A stretch of DNA of 64,000 bases from Methylococcaceae bacterium (GTDB taxonomy: Bacteria; Pseudomonadota; Gammaproteobacteria; Methylococcales; Methylomonadaceae): contig JADKAL010000003.1 in the NCBI GenBank assembly GCA_016715325.1, positions 1 through 64,000 on the forward strand. The letters are read 5' to 3'. Both the position numbers and the translations under genes were made by a program. Below, piece by piece: positions 29,201 through 38,390 of this stretch (positions within the stretch are counted from its first letter, which is position 1; the number at the start of each line of letters is the position of its first letter). The notes under the pieces are model-generated. The model was not told where the DNA came from. It made no database searches and worked only from the letters and a program-made list of their open reading frames with translations.

Positions 29201-31924
29201 ATTAACGGTCAGAGCGTATATAACGGTACTGATTTTGCGGATGCTTTTTATGGCGGTAACGACAACGACACCTTTTGGGGCGGTCTTGGCAACGACAAAA
29301 TCGAAGGCGGCGGAGGCGACGACGTTAGTCTTGGCGGTGAAGGCGATGACATCATCACCGACTTCGGCGGTGCGGATATTTTGAAAGGCGGCCCTGGCAA
29401 CGATGCTCTCGACGGAGGTATCGGCGATGACATCATTATGGGTGGCGAAGGTATAGACTTCACTAACGGCGGCGCCAATCTCAATGAAACCTTTTTAGGC
29501 GATGGCGACGACTTTGCAATTGCCGGTCAAGGTACTGACGCTGTATTCGGCGATAGCGGAGATGACTGGGAAGAAGGCGGCGACCAGCCTGATTTGTTGA
29601 TAGGCGACAGTTCCACCTTATTTTTCGATGATCATAACATACCCGGACACGATATTTTAATCGGTCAGGGCGGTGACGACGATTATGACATGGAAGGCGG
29701 CGACGATATTGGCGTAGCCGGACCCGGTGTCGAAAAAGTCGCCGGTGCTTCCGGTTGGGATTGGGAGATCGGTCTTAATGATCCGCAACCTCAAAATTCC
29801 GATTTGGAATTATTGATCGTTAATGTTCCACCTGTAAATGAAACTCGTGATCGTTTTAACGAAATCGAAGCGCTGTCAGGCTGGAAGTTTAACGATACCC
29901 TGCGTGGCGATAGCATTATCCCAAGTCAAGTCGGAGGTGGCGGATTTATTGGTTGCGATGCGCTCGATCAAGCAGGCTTGGATCGCATTGCGGGACTCGA
30001 TGCATTGGTTCCACCGTTAACAGTTCCAACGGCGAGCGTGGTAGCGCTTTCTGTGACGAATTATTGCTTATTGACCGGCCCATTTGTTTGGGGTGAAGGA
30101 AATATCCTACTCGGAGGCGCCGGCAGCGATACGCTTGAAGGCCGTGGAGGCGATGATATTCTCGACGGTGACAAGTACATGAATGTCAGACTAAGCGTTC
30201 GTAACAATGCAGGAATCGAAATAGGCAGTACTAGCCTAATGGAAACTGCTGCCGTTACTGGAAATTTCGGTCCCGGCACCGGTGGTATGACCTTGCAACA
30301 AGCTGTATTTAGAGGGTTGGTTAATCCTGGAAATATTAAAGCTGTTCGTGAGATTCTACCGCTGTCCGTGTCTGCGGCGTCAGATTGCGGGGTAACAAAC
30401 CCAGTCAATTGCGACGTGGCGGTTTTCTCCGGTCCGGTGGAAGAATATACCATTACGCCAAATGCTAACGGCAGTGTCACAGTCGCCGATAATAGCGTAA
30501 CCGTTCCCCCTGCCGTTCCACGAAACGACGATGGTACAGATACGCTTTGGAATATAGAGCAACTAAGCTTCTGCCCTACGCCTGGAGCGATAAGAGGTAC
30601 CTGCGACAGTGCGCGTTCAGTAGTTACATTGGCGCCGTCTGCTGTTGTCTCAGGTTCGTTGGATTTCGGTAATCGTGCGGTTAATGTCACGTCTGTTCGT
30701 GCATTAACGATCAGCAATACCGGTGTAGGTAATCTCGTTGTGACGGGTGCTTCTATAGTAGGTCCCGATGCTGCTTCGTTTCAAATAGGACTTAACACGT
30801 GTACGAGTCCACTCGTACAAGGCGGTGTTCCTTGCACTATTAATGTACGATTCACACCAACAACGTCAGGCGTAAAAACAGCCGAAGTTTTGATTAGTCA
30901 CAACGCAGTAGGATCGCCAACCAGAATTCCAGTAAGCGGTACTGGAATAATACCTATTGCATCCGTGTCTCCAAATGCTATTGATTTCGGCGCTAGGAAT
31001 ATCAGCACGGCGATAACTCGGACGATTACCCTTACCAACTCCGGTAATGTCGGCTTGGTTATTAGTAATATTTCGGTGACCGGCGTTGGCTTTTCCAGAG
31101 TGGGTGGTGGTTGTGGCGCTTCTTTGGGTGCGGGATTAAGCTGCGGTATCAATGTACGATTTATACCGACCAGTACCGGTGTTCACAATGGTACGTTAAC
31201 GATTACGGATAATTCGAATAACGTTGCTGGTAGCGTTCATAATGTCGCATTGACAGGCACAGGTGTTGTGCAATTGCCTATTGCCAGTCTTGCTCCAACG
31301 ACATTGAACTTTGGAAATGTACAAGTAAATAGTACTTTCCAACAGTCAGTTACGCTGACTAATACGGGAACCGGCGTTAATGCAATGTCAATTTCCGGCA
31401 TAACCATAACGGGGGCCGGATATACAAGAGTAGGCGGATTGCCTGGAAACTGCGGTTTAGCTTTAGTATCCGGTGCAAGTTGCAATATCACCGTACGCTT
31501 CAGACCGAACACCGGTGGGGATAAAACCGGAACCCTGACTGTCACCGATAACTCAGGTAACATTCCAGGCAGTACGCAAACCGTGAGTCTTTCAGGAACA
31601 GGCACAATTACTGCCAATAACGATGCGGTAAGTGTGTTGGCGAACGGCGTGTTAACACCCCAACTCATTAACTACGGTGTTCGTGTAAATGATGCACCCG
31701 CTTTTGTCGGAGTTGTAACGATTGGATCCTCTAGCTTTATTAACGGCGGTGCTACTGCAACAGTAGTGATAAATAGCGCTAATCAAGTTAGTTGGACGTT
31801 AACGCCAACCGGAACAACGGCAGCTGCACGACAAGCATCGAAGAGAGGTACCTATACGGTTAATTACCTATTAACTAGCGGTACCGCAACATCAACAGCA
31901 ACTTATACCTTGACTGTCAACTGA
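26240..31924 (+). CDS. Secreted animal-type heme peroxidase with RTX and choice-of-anchor D repeats
   Basis: 1894 aa. In order: signal peptide (about 10-38); heme peroxidase domain (about 150-850) with FGQFFDHG (distal His249), GDGRCNENIGLTAVHQVF (493-510), QAARFVTEMEYQ (catalytic Arg567) and YRFGHSM (proximal His620); RTX-type glycine/Asp calcium-binding nonapeptides at about 999-1080 and again about 1283-1313 (GGAGSDTLEGRGGDD); three choice-of-anchor D / ASPM-Hydin-like repeats (about 1470-1783), each ending in a SGTG or TGTG turn; and a C-terminal beta domain. All core heme-site residues are present. The peroxidase + RTX design is that of MopA-type Mn(II)-oxidising peroxidases; halide oxidation or defence are alternatives. 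No type I secretion genes are adjacent. GAGGAG precedes the ATG. Confidence 0.9.
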   Translation: MLSQIQHRLKLIAKRPLMAVLMTLVISMSNVGVEPSRAAINTSPVGAGFTVTAADLAFILKQIKIAEYHAANTTSTTGLCGAMVGPGPNQIPSTLLSFGLRTVDGSCNNLQLGQETYGSADQPFPRLTTPVFKQAEDATAFGGPLISSYAQTSGAVVDSQPRLASNLIVDQTSTNPAAIFVAGFPSRTQGNEGVVPCTVEPTTPGGTDGIPLGCVPAHETLFIPNVTTDVGLSPPFNSLFTIFGQFFDHGLDKITNGGAGTVFVPLKADDPLVAGPDHLFNTGDDLPPQLRFMMVTRGTIVQPTCSDSTNPNCYRSAPNTDTPFVDQSQTYTSHASHQLFMREYVLVAGTPVATGKFLSDTDGGIANWAAVKAQAANRLGLQLIDVDVNNIPLMATDQYGNYIPGPLRGLPQYVTTTGTGLVEGDLVNPVPVPANAIRVDRAFLNDIAHSAVPGSLSAPKPPDADTTAGGSLDTPSPAGSYDNELLDLHFICGDGRCNENIGLTAVHQVFHMEHDRLVDYFINPTNGVLTRPENLALWNDFRNVNLTPANPGDKTFTYGERLFQAARFVTEMEYQHLVFEEFARKVQPAINPFEPFAFNQTDLNSAITSEFAHAVYRFGHSMLTETLPRLNAPVSVSAGAPLHNDIKLLDGFLNPSAFYNGGNNVTLTSRQGTASLIMGLSDQVGNEIDEFVTDTLRNHLLGLPLDLPSINMARARSEGVPSLNNFRKQIWAATNDGQLAPYSHWVGFGEEIKHPVSLVNFIAAYGKHPTIVNAATLAAKRIAADQIVNGTVLPGPDGVLVDDPLTLVDESADNIFPPEDSADFMFSTNAWANDVNGVSSTGVDDIDLWIGGLAEKTNLFGGLLGSTFNYVFEKQLTDLQNGDRFYYLARTPGMNLRTQLEGNSFSEMVMRNTNPYTHTLKADPFATADCKFESENLIFPALAGSFITGPGSIQDDPATECDENRLLLREPDGRIRYRAVNSVDPAGINGQSVYNGTDFADAFYGGNDNDTFWGGLGNDKIEGGGGDDVSLGGEGDDIITDFGGADILKGGPGNDALDGGIGDDIIMGGEGIDFTNGGANLNETFLGDGDDFAIAGQGTDAVFGDSGDDWEEGGDQPDLLIGDSSTLFFDDHNIPGHDILIGQGGDDDYDMEGGDDIGVAGPGVEKVAGASGWDWEIGLNDPQPQNSDLELLIVNVPPVNETRDRFNEIEALSGWKFNDTLRGDSIIPSQVGGGGFIGCDALDQAGLDRIAGLDALVPPLTVPTASVVALSVTNYCLLTGPFVWGEGNILLGGAGSDTLEGRGGDDILDGDKYMNVRLSVRNNAGIEIGSTSLMETAAVTGNFGPGTGGMTLQQAVFRGLVNPGNIKAVREILPLSVSAASDCGVTNPVNCDVAVFSGPVEEYTITPNANGSVTVADNSVTVPPAVPRNDDGTDTLWNIEQLSFCPTPGAIRGTCDSARSVVTLAPSAVVSGSLDFGNRAVNVTSVRALTISNTGVGNLVVTGASIVGPDAASFQIGLNTCTSPLVQGGVPCTINVRFTPTTSGVKTAEVLISHNAVGSPTRIPVSGTGIIPIASVSPNAIDFGARNISTAITRTITLTNSGNVGLVISNISVTGVGFSRVGGGCGASLGAGLSCGINVRFIPTSTGVHNGTLTITDNSNNVAGSVHNVALTGTGVVQLPIASLAPTTLNFGNVQVNSTFQQSVTLTNTGTGVNAMSISGITITGAGYTRVGGLPGNCGLALVSGASCNITVRFRPNTGGDKTGTLTVTDNSGNIPGSTQTVSLSGTGTITANNDAVSVLANGVLTPQLINYGVRVNDAPAFVGVVTIGSSSFINGGATATVVINSANQVSWTLTPTGTTAAARQASKRGTYTVNYLLTSGTATSTATYTLTVN

Positions 31925-31977
31925 GTACAGTGTTTGTAAAAGTTGTAGCAGGGATTCGACTCAGTAAACAAAATAAT

Positions 31978-32009
31978 GGATAGGTTGGCAGAGCATCGCC
32001 AACCTATCC
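31978..32009 (+). terminator. Stem-loop after the peroxidase gene
   Basis: Perfect 12-bp stem GGATAGGTTGGC / GCCAACCTATCC with an 8-nt loop, 54 nt after the stop. There is no U-tract, so it may be a 3' stabiliser or weak terminator. The remaining gap to 32229 has no gene. Confidence 0.65.
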
Positions 32010-32228
32010 GAACCATTGAAAATGAAGAGTATCGAGTTCCGGTGGTATCGATTAAAAGTATCGATCAATAGTGGAGAGGCATTTTAGTCTTTCCACACGC
32101 GATAGAGATTTAAAGATGAGGTGCATAAATAAGTCGTTTGAGTTCGTAATCAACAAATTATTAATTAAGTTCAGTACAGACCGGTTACAACATCGGTCTC
32201 TAAAAAACATGATTTACAGATATGAGGC

Positions 32229-33104
32229 ATGAAAATGAAAAACCTTAAAATAATATTACCTGTAAGCATAATTACCGCTTTGGCAGTCATTGCATTTTTT
32301 CTATCGAACAATGTTTCTGTCAAAGACACACCCGTCGCACAAAGTGAAACCGTTCAGGAGCAGGGCGGGACAACCAACATACTTAACCAGAAGTCAGGGA
32401 GATATGATCCTGCAGTAACGGAAAATAGTTTCTCTGTAAAAAATGTTTTAAATGAAGAGCAAGGTTCGCTTAAAGTCACTGAAGAAGCTGTCGTTGAAAA
32501 GGGAAAAAATTATCTGTTACTACAAGTTGATAACCGTATTAAGCAACTCAGACCGTTTAGAAAACGTATTGAAAATATTGACGACTTAAAGGAATCAGTC
32601 AGAAATAATCTGCTTTCTGAGCTGACACATCAAATTGATAGGTTTGAAGCATTTAAACCGGAAATAAAAATAAGTAAAACCAAAAAAGATGTCAGACAGG
32701 TTGCCGACAAGATTAAAGATGTCTGGATAAAAAGCAGACTAAGCGTCGACCATGCCGAAGAATCAGTGCTTGTCTCGAAGGAAAGCCATCTGGTATCGGA
32801 AGCCGGCGCCGCATCTATCAGCATTCAAAAACGTATAGATGCAATAAAAGCGACGGGAAAAGACGCGAGTAGTTATGAAAAACTGCTGGTTGCGTATAAC
32901 AATAAAATAGCGTCGGCAAAACAGGATGTAGCGTCCGCTAAAGAAAAATATAACGCAGCAACTGTAACATCGATTGAAGTTGAGAAAGAAAATTTAATTA
33001 AAGAGAAAAATCTTTCATTAGCGAGTGCGCAGAATAATATCAAAGACGCATATAAGTTATTGAGAGATGGTGCTCAACAGGAATTTTCTCAAAGATTTAA
33101 ATAG
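32229..33104 (+). CDS. Membrane-anchored coiled-coil protein, unknown
   Basis: 291 aa. Short cytoplasmic start MKMKNLK, one membrane anchor (about 8-26), a low-complexity linker (about 30-80), then mostly helix with heptad-like spacing (about 85-288). Lys/Glu/Ala-rich stretches such as DAIKATGKDASSYEKLLVAY and VASAKEKYNAATVTSIEVEK suggest coiled coils. No catalytic motif. It lies between the heme peroxidase and multicopper oxidase genes in the same orientation, so a scaffolding or tethering role for those enzymes is possible, but not shown. Spacing (304 and 583 bp) argues for separate promoters. Confidence 0.7.
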   Translation: MKMKNLKIILPVSIITALAVIAFFLSNNVSVKDTPVAQSETVQEQGGTTNILNQKSGRYDPAVTENSFSVKNVLNEEQGSLKVTEEAVVEKGKNYLLLQVDNRIKQLRPFRKRIENIDDLKESVRNNLLSELTHQIDRFEAFKPEIKISKTKKDVRQVADKIKDVWIKSRLSVDHAEESVLVSKESHLVSEAGAASISIQKRIDAIKATGKDASSYEKLLVAYNNKIASAKQDVASAKEKYNAATVTSIEVEKENLIKEKNLSLASAQNNIKDAYKLLRDGAQQEFSQRFK

Positions 33105-33192
33105 GAGTTTTCCAGTTAGATAAAGAAAAAATTTGGCGAATAATTCAATGTAGGCAAGTAAACCTGTTAGTCACTTGTTGGCCTTTGCTTTA

Positions 33193-33209
33193 GTCCCGAG
33201 TAACGGGAC
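33193..33209. other. Small hairpin after the coiled-coil gene
   Basis: GTCCCG (33193-33198) and CGGGAC (33204-33209) with a 5-nt loop, about 90 nt after the stop. No U-tract. The rest of this 583-bp gap is repeat copy 5 plus an AT-rich leader. Confidence 0.4.
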
Positions 33210-33290
33210 AGTGAAAAGCGTTTGGCGTGATTGAACCGGTATAGGCTAGGAAAATATTACATATATATTTTGATAGAAAAGACTTTTTAC

Positions 33291-33448
33291 TATCGATTCG
33301 GTCCTTCCTTTAATGTTCGAACCTAAGGTGATGGCTTCCAACGGTTCAGCCCAGGGAGCACTGTGGAAAAGCATGAATGCATAATAACGTTCCCTTCCCT
33401 GAGCGAGTCGAAGGGAAATTAAAACCTCATAATGCCGAATCTATAATA
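33291..33448. repeat. TIR-bearing intergenic repeat, copy 5 (type A)
   Basis: Starts TATCGATTCGGTCC and ends ATGCCGAATCTATAATAG. Interior includes GAAAAGCATGAATGC and TTCCCTGAGCGAGTCGAAGG. One arm of the internal palindrome is more diverged than in copies 1 and 6. Confidence 0.75.
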
Positions 33449-33687
33449 GTTTCAATCCGTGTCGACGTGTATTACGACATCGGGCGGGTAGCGCTACGAT
33501 GCTAAATTACCAATAGTCGCCGGTACCGTAGGGTCCTTTCAGAAAAATAATAAATTATTTAAAAGCGGCTTATTTACATCAACATAAAAGCCAAATTAAT
33601 CAAAGATTAAATGGAAGATAAATAAATTTGCAGGCCGACAACATTGACTTGCAAACCTTTAAACCGTCATTTAAAGAGGAATTTATC

Positions 33688-36207
33688 ATGAACAAGATTA
33701 TTAGTGATAGCAACAAGGAACTTACTGACTATCGATGCAAAAACATTATCCGCGACGATACATTATATTCCGAGAGGATTTTGTCATTAGTTTTTACCAT
33801 TGCTGCGTTGTGCTGTTATGCGGCTTCTTCATTAACCGCCCATGCAGCAATCAATGTGCCGACAGATTCAACTGCCAGTCCGTTATGTATCGATGGAATG
33901 CCGGGTTGTGCAACCCCATTCACGGCCAAAATGCTCATGTTCGAAGAGTTTGGTAGCCAGCCCCTGCCGAGTGGGGATAGCGGAACATCGGAAGGCCCCG
34001 TATTGCCCAGTGTTGATGATTGTCAAAGCACACCGAACGGGCAATCTTTGGATAGTTTTCTTTCTCAGACGATTTATCCTTATCCGACACGTCAATCGAA
34101 CGATACGTTGCCCAATGCTTGGGTGAACAAGCTCAGGGGATGCGGCTTATTGACGGAAACTACTCCAGGTGTGCTTGAAGGACGTCCCGGTGGCGAACAG
34201 TTTGCCCATCAACGTTGGGAAGAGTTTTTCCCCCAAGTTTACTTTCAAAGTGCCACAACCGGGGCGCGAATCAATGGAGGATTGCGTGACGACTACCAGA
34301 TGCATCATTTCAACATAGGCGAATTCGGCCCGAATGGTTTATATCATCCTACAGACGGCAAAAACCAAGGGACGGAAGTCAGACTGCATCCGTTGCTCCC
34401 AGTACAGGATCCCAAATCGGTATGGACGTTTGACGGCACACTGCCGCCCAAGTTGTTCATGGCGCGATATGGCGAGCCTATTTTATTCCGCCATTACAAT
34501 GCCCTTCCTGTTGATGTATCGGCAAATAACGGTTTCGGCGTTCATATGCTTACAACTCACGAGCATAACGGACATCATGGTGCCGAAAACGATGGATATA
34601 CGCATGCTTACTTTTATCCGGGGCAGTTTTTCGATTATCACTGGCCGATGATTCTGGCGGGGCATGACAGTATTAATAACAATGCACTCGATCCCAGAAC
34701 CGGAGCGCCTGATGGAAACGGCGGTATTACATCTATTCCTGGGGATTGGCGCGAAACCATGAGCACCCACTGGTTCCATGATCATATGTTGGATTTTACC
34801 TCGCAGAACATCTACAAGGGAAATGCTGCCATGTTGAATTATTACAGCGCTGTAGATAGAGGCAGGGAGCCCAAGACCAGTCGCGAAGCCAATGGCTGGA
34901 ACTCATCTAAACCAGGCTACGCTTGTCATTACGCAAACCAGAATGCTGCGAACTTATGTTTTCCAAGCGGTACCGGATTGGATTGGGGCAATCGAGATTA
35001 TGACGTCAACTTGATGTTAGCGGACAAGGCCTGGGATAACAACGGACAGTTGAAGTTCAACATATTTAATACAGACGGCTTCTTGGGCGACCGAATGACT
35101 GTCAACTGGGTGTATAAACCTTATCTTGATGTTCGTGCTCGGCGGTATCGTTTCCGTATTTTGAACGGCAGCGTTTCGCGCTATTACAAGATAGCCATTG
35201 TAGACGAGTTTGGTAAACGCATTCCTTATCACATGATCGCCAATGACGGCAATATACTTCAATATGCCGTTCCCTTTCCAAATTCGGCGTCTGCACAAGG
35301 AGCAATGCCGGAGCTCGGTATTGCCGAGCGTTACGATATTGTCATTAACTTCAAAAATATGTCAGGCAAAAAATTATACTTCGTCAATCTACTGGAGCAC
35401 GAAAATGGAAGAGGTCCAAACAGAGTCATTCCATTAGCCGATGTGTTAAGCGGAAAATATAAGGCCGATGGTATTAATGGCGATCCGGTTGTCGGTAAGT
35501 TCCTGGAGTTGAGAGTAAAAGGCTGTGGAACCGGCGGTACCGACATTTGCCCAGATTTTAGTATGAATCCAGCCAGATATATAGAAGGCAATGTCGGAGA
35601 TAGGCAAATGATTCCACCGAATAAGCCGACAACCCAAGAATTGCAGGCTGCCGTCCATCGCACGTTTGAGTTTGGACGCTCAAACGGCACCGATGCCCAA
35701 CCTTGGACGATTAAGACAGATGGCGGTCCCGGTTTTTCTATGGATCCGCATCGGCTTTCAGCAGCACCGAAACTTCCGGATTCGCCCGACTCTCCAGGGA
35801 GAGTCGAGATTTGGCATATTAAGGGCGCTAGCGGATGGAGTCATCCGGTCCATGTTCACTTTGAGGAAGGGCAATTACTTTATCGTGGCGGCAAAACGCC
35901 ACCGCCTTGGGAAAAATATGCCAGAAAGGATGTTTATAGAGTCGGAACGCTTGCGGACAGTACCCTTAATGTAGATATTGCTGTCCGTTTCAGAGAGTTT
36001 GCCGGAACCTATATGGAGCATTGCCATAATTCGCAGCATGAAGATAAGGCGATGTTGTTGCGTTGGGATATACAACATCCGCACCAAACGATTGCGATAC
36101 CTACCCCCATGCCGGAGTGGGATGGAGTAAAGTATGATCTTAGCTATACATTGCCGACCTATAGAGTCGGAGATTTATCGGCTAAGGCGACTTTTGTATT
36201 ACCTTAA
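33688..36207 (+). CDS. Secreted multicopper oxidase
   Basis: 839 aa from the ATG at 33688, which has AGAGGA upstream; a longer TTG start at 33628 is less likely. The export signal is set back (hydrophobic about 31-50, cleavage near TAHAAIN). Four copper motifs are complete: HEHNGHHG (291-298), HWFHDH (361-366), HPVHVH (719-724) and HCHNSQHEDKAM (778-789), giving T1, T2 and T3 ligands with the axial position occupied by Met. Length is above CotA-type laccases (about 500 aa), with long insertions. Multicopper oxidases couple one-electron oxidation of metals or phenols to O2 reduction; several oxidise Mn(II). The substrate here is unknown; proximity to the peroxidase is suggestive. Confidence 0.92.
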   Translation: MNKIISDSNKELTDYRCKNIIRDDTLYSERILSLVFTIAALCCYAASSLTAHAAINVPTDSTASPLCIDGMPGCATPFTAKMLMFEEFGSQPLPSGDSGTSEGPVLPSVDDCQSTPNGQSLDSFLSQTIYPYPTRQSNDTLPNAWVNKLRGCGLLTETTPGVLEGRPGGEQFAHQRWEEFFPQVYFQSATTGARINGGLRDDYQMHHFNIGEFGPNGLYHPTDGKNQGTEVRLHPLLPVQDPKSVWTFDGTLPPKLFMARYGEPILFRHYNALPVDVSANNGFGVHMLTTHEHNGHHGAENDGYTHAYFYPGQFFDYHWPMILAGHDSINNNALDPRTGAPDGNGGITSIPGDWRETMSTHWFHDHMLDFTSQNIYKGNAAMLNYYSAVDRGREPKTSREANGWNSSKPGYACHYANQNAANLCFPSGTGLDWGNRDYDVNLMLADKAWDNNGQLKFNIFNTDGFLGDRMTVNWVYKPYLDVRARRYRFRILNGSVSRYYKIAIVDEFGKRIPYHMIANDGNILQYAVPFPNSASAQGAMPELGIAERYDIVINFKNMSGKKLYFVNLLEHENGRGPNRVIPLADVLSGKYKADGINGDPVVGKFLELRVKGCGTGGTDICPDFSMNPARYIEGNVGDRQMIPPNKPTTQELQAAVHRTFEFGRSNGTDAQPWTIKTDGGPGFSMDPHRLSAAPKLPDSPDSPGRVEIWHIKGASGWSHPVHVHFEEGQLLYRGGKTPPPWEKYARKDVYRVGTLADSTLNVDIAVRFREFAGTYMEHCHNSQHEDKAMLLRWDIQHPHQTIAIPTPMPEWDGVKYDLSYTLPTYRVGDLSAKATFVLP

Positions 36208-36263
36208 TCCTCAAAGAATAGGGAAAATGAGCGGCTAAAGTTGTGTTTGAAATAAGGTTAGTT

Positions 36264-36306
36264 TGGCTGCTAAACGGGAGTTATACGAGTTTAGCAGCCA
36301 TTTAAT
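36264..36306 (+). terminator. Terminator after the multicopper oxidase
   Basis: 12-bp stem TGGCTGCTAAAC (36264-36275) / GTTTAGCAGCCA (36289-36300) followed by TTTAATTT. Confidence 0.85.
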
Positions 36307-36330
36307 TTACGTTTTGAATCAAGGTTGATT

Positions 36331-36445
36331 TATTGATACGGCCTATGAAGTCTTTACTTCCGTTCGCCTTGAGCCTGTCGAAAGGCTTTATGTGCTTCGA
36401 CTAGCTCAGCACGAACGGTTCAAACATTTAAAGGCCGGATCAATA
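36331..36445. repeat. TIR-bearing intergenic repeat, copy 6 (type B)
   Basis: TATTGATACGGCC to GGCCGGATCAATA, near-perfect terminal repeats 115 bp apart, with a clean type-B interior (ACTTCCGTTCGCC, GAGCCTGTCGAAAGGC, CTCAGCACGAACGGTTC). One of the best-preserved copies. Confidence 0.85.
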
Positions 36446-36597
36446 GTTAAGAATAAGTTAAAATGAATGTTAATCATTTTTTGGCTTTTTAACGAAATAC
36501 ATTCACGATCAAAGTAAGGTTACCAGGACGGGTTCATGCTTGATCTCGGTTTTTTTTTATTAAATTTGGATTGTTAGCAATAAGCTACTTTGCAAAT

Positions 36598-37401
36598 TTA
36601 TATAAACCGGTATTTTCCGATTTTACTTTTTTGTGTCAAGGGTTTGATTTCATTTGAGATTATGGAATAAAGCTCGGAAGTCCATTCCGGCTGCACCTCA
36701 TTGTCGGCAATCAGGGGGTAAGTTCTGGGATCGTGAGGCGCTATTACCACTTTCACATTTTCGGGTCCGATTTGTGCGGTGAGAACAAAAAGCTCTTTTA
36801 TTGCTTCATCGCCAATCGCTAGGCAACCGATAGAAGCTGTTTTGCCGTGAATGAAAATATCCGAGCCTAAATCGGTACGCCCGTCCTGTTCTGCATGGAA
36901 GAAGTCGTATTCATTCGGATAATTTATTTTCATGGATAAGAAGTAATTGCTGTTTGGATTTAGTCTCACTATTCGATAAATGCCTTCCGGGACTTGACGG
37001 TCGCCTTGCCGTAGTTTAGGTCCTGCTTCTCCGCTTGCACCCAGAATAAAATAGTCTCGGATGAAACGGAACTCGCCGCCGTTTCTAGCCCAGAGTTCCA
37101 GTTTCTTCTCCTGTTTCAGCGCGACGAACGTGACTTCCCGAGGAGGATAAGTCACCTTGGCCTTGGCAAAATAATAGTTAAGTTTGTCCGTTACTTTTTT
37201 GCCGTATGTTTGCAGGACATCTCCCACGGTCCATTGACCGGGCATCTTAGGGAGCGGTACATAATAATTAGGGCTTCCGGTTTGTGTCTGAGTGTGATGT
37301 TTAACAGCAGGTGTGCCGGTTGTGTTTAGCTTTTGACTGGAGCAGGCGGCGAGTAAGTGCGCCAAAGTTAATAGAGCGATGATTTTAGCGCTTGATATCA
37401 T
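36598..37401 (-). CDS. YafK-like YkuD-domain lipoprotein
   Basis: 267 aa. Lipoprotein signal LLAAC (Cys20). The YkuD L,D-transpeptidase fold carries IHGKTASIGCLAIGDEAI with the catalytic Cys in SIGC. Closest remembered relative is YafK (DpaA/LdtF), which in E. coli releases Braun lipoprotein from peptidoglycan rather than forming cross-links. Role here, attachment or release of a peptidoglycan-linked protein, is uncertain. Periplasmic, membrane-tethered. Confidence 0.85.
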   Translation of the reverse strand: MISSAKIIALLTLAHLLAACSSQKLNTTGTPAVKHHTQTQTGSPNYYVPLPKMPGQWTVGDVLQTYGKKVTDKLNYYFAKAKVTYPPREVTFVALKQEKKLELWARNGGEFRFIRDYFILGASGEAGPKLRQGDRQVPEGIYRIVRLNPNSNYFLSMKINYPNEYDFFHAEQDGRTDLGSDIFIHGKTASIGCLAIGDEAIKELFVLTAQIGPENVKVVIAPHDPRTYPLIADNEVQPEWTSELYSIISNEIKPLTQKSKIGKYRFI

Positions 37402-37500
37402 AATATTCGTTGAATTGAAGTTTAATTCGACATAGCTTAGGCAAATCCGCTATCGGTTTTCAAGCCTTGAAGTTTAACTGTCGAGGCTGTAAGTTTGGGG

Positions 37501-38166
37501 CTATTGTCGTGGCGTTGTGTTGATAGAGTCGATTTTTTCCCGAAGTTCGTCAAGGGTCAGCTGCAGTTCGTAGACTTGTTTTTCCAGGGCATCGATTCTT
37601 TCCAGGACGGAAACTTTGGTCTCGATTTCGTTAGCTTCCGTTACCGGTAAACTAGAGGGCTGGGGCATTCCGCTGAATAGATGGGCATAGCGTGATTCAC
37701 GCTTCCCGGGTTCGCGTGGAAGCTTGACGACTAACGGTTCGTCACGAGCCATCAGGCTTTCGAGCTCGGCTTCGACTTCGTTTACATCTGTAAATTTGCA
37801 CAAGCGTTCTGTGCGATTTCGCAATTCACCGGGCGTTTGCGGTCCGCGAAGGAAGAGCTCGCAAATAATACCTGTAGCCTTTTCGGACAGTTGTAGCGTG
37901 CCGAATTCGCTATTACAGAAGCGGTGCTGGTATTTTGTAACGCGACTGCCGTAGCCGCGACTCACGAGAAATTTTTTAATGAGCCCGTCAACGGTATCTT
38001 GTACGCTAGCTTCGCTTAATTCCAAAACCGGATCTCGATTGCTTTTTTGATTGCATGCATTTACTAGCGCGTTCAATGAAAGGGGATATTGGTCGGGCGT
38101 GGTAATTGCTTTTTCTATCAAGCAACCTATCACCCGAGTTTCGTAAAGACTGAGATTCATATTCAT
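37501..38166 (-). CDS. YceH/UPF0502 family protein
   Basis: 221 aa with two winged-helix modules: [50 protein letters not shown] and [17 protein letters not shown] are family hallmarks (DUF480). The C-terminus is a short coiled coil ([19 protein letters not shown]). Function unknown although widely conserved in proteobacteria. Monocistronic; in-frame Met options MNMNLS at the start. Confidence 0.88.
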   Translation of the reverse strand: MNMNLSLYETRVIGCLIEKAITTPDQYPLSLNALVNACNQKSNRDPVLELSEASVQDTVDGLIKKFLVSRGYGSRVTKYQHRFCNSEFGTLQLSEKATGIICELFLRGPQTPGELRNRTERLCKFTDVNEVEAELESLMARDEPLVVKLPREPGKRESRYAHLFSGMPQPSSLPVTEANEIETKVSVLERIDALEKQVYELQLTLDELREKIDSINTTPRQ

Positions 38167-38390
38167 GGTATCAATAGTAAAGCTTGGGTTGATCTTAAAA
38201 GTGATTGCGCGATTGATAGCTGTAAATTTCCCTAAAATTGGGAAGTCAGACCTTCATGATAAGTTATTCCTAGAAACCCAACAATAAAAACTAAGGCTAT
38301 AAATCATTCAAACAGTAAATCATGCCGAAGAGAGTAAAAAATGTTCATTGACGGCATTTTCCAAAAAGCTACACGTAACGCTAAAAATTA

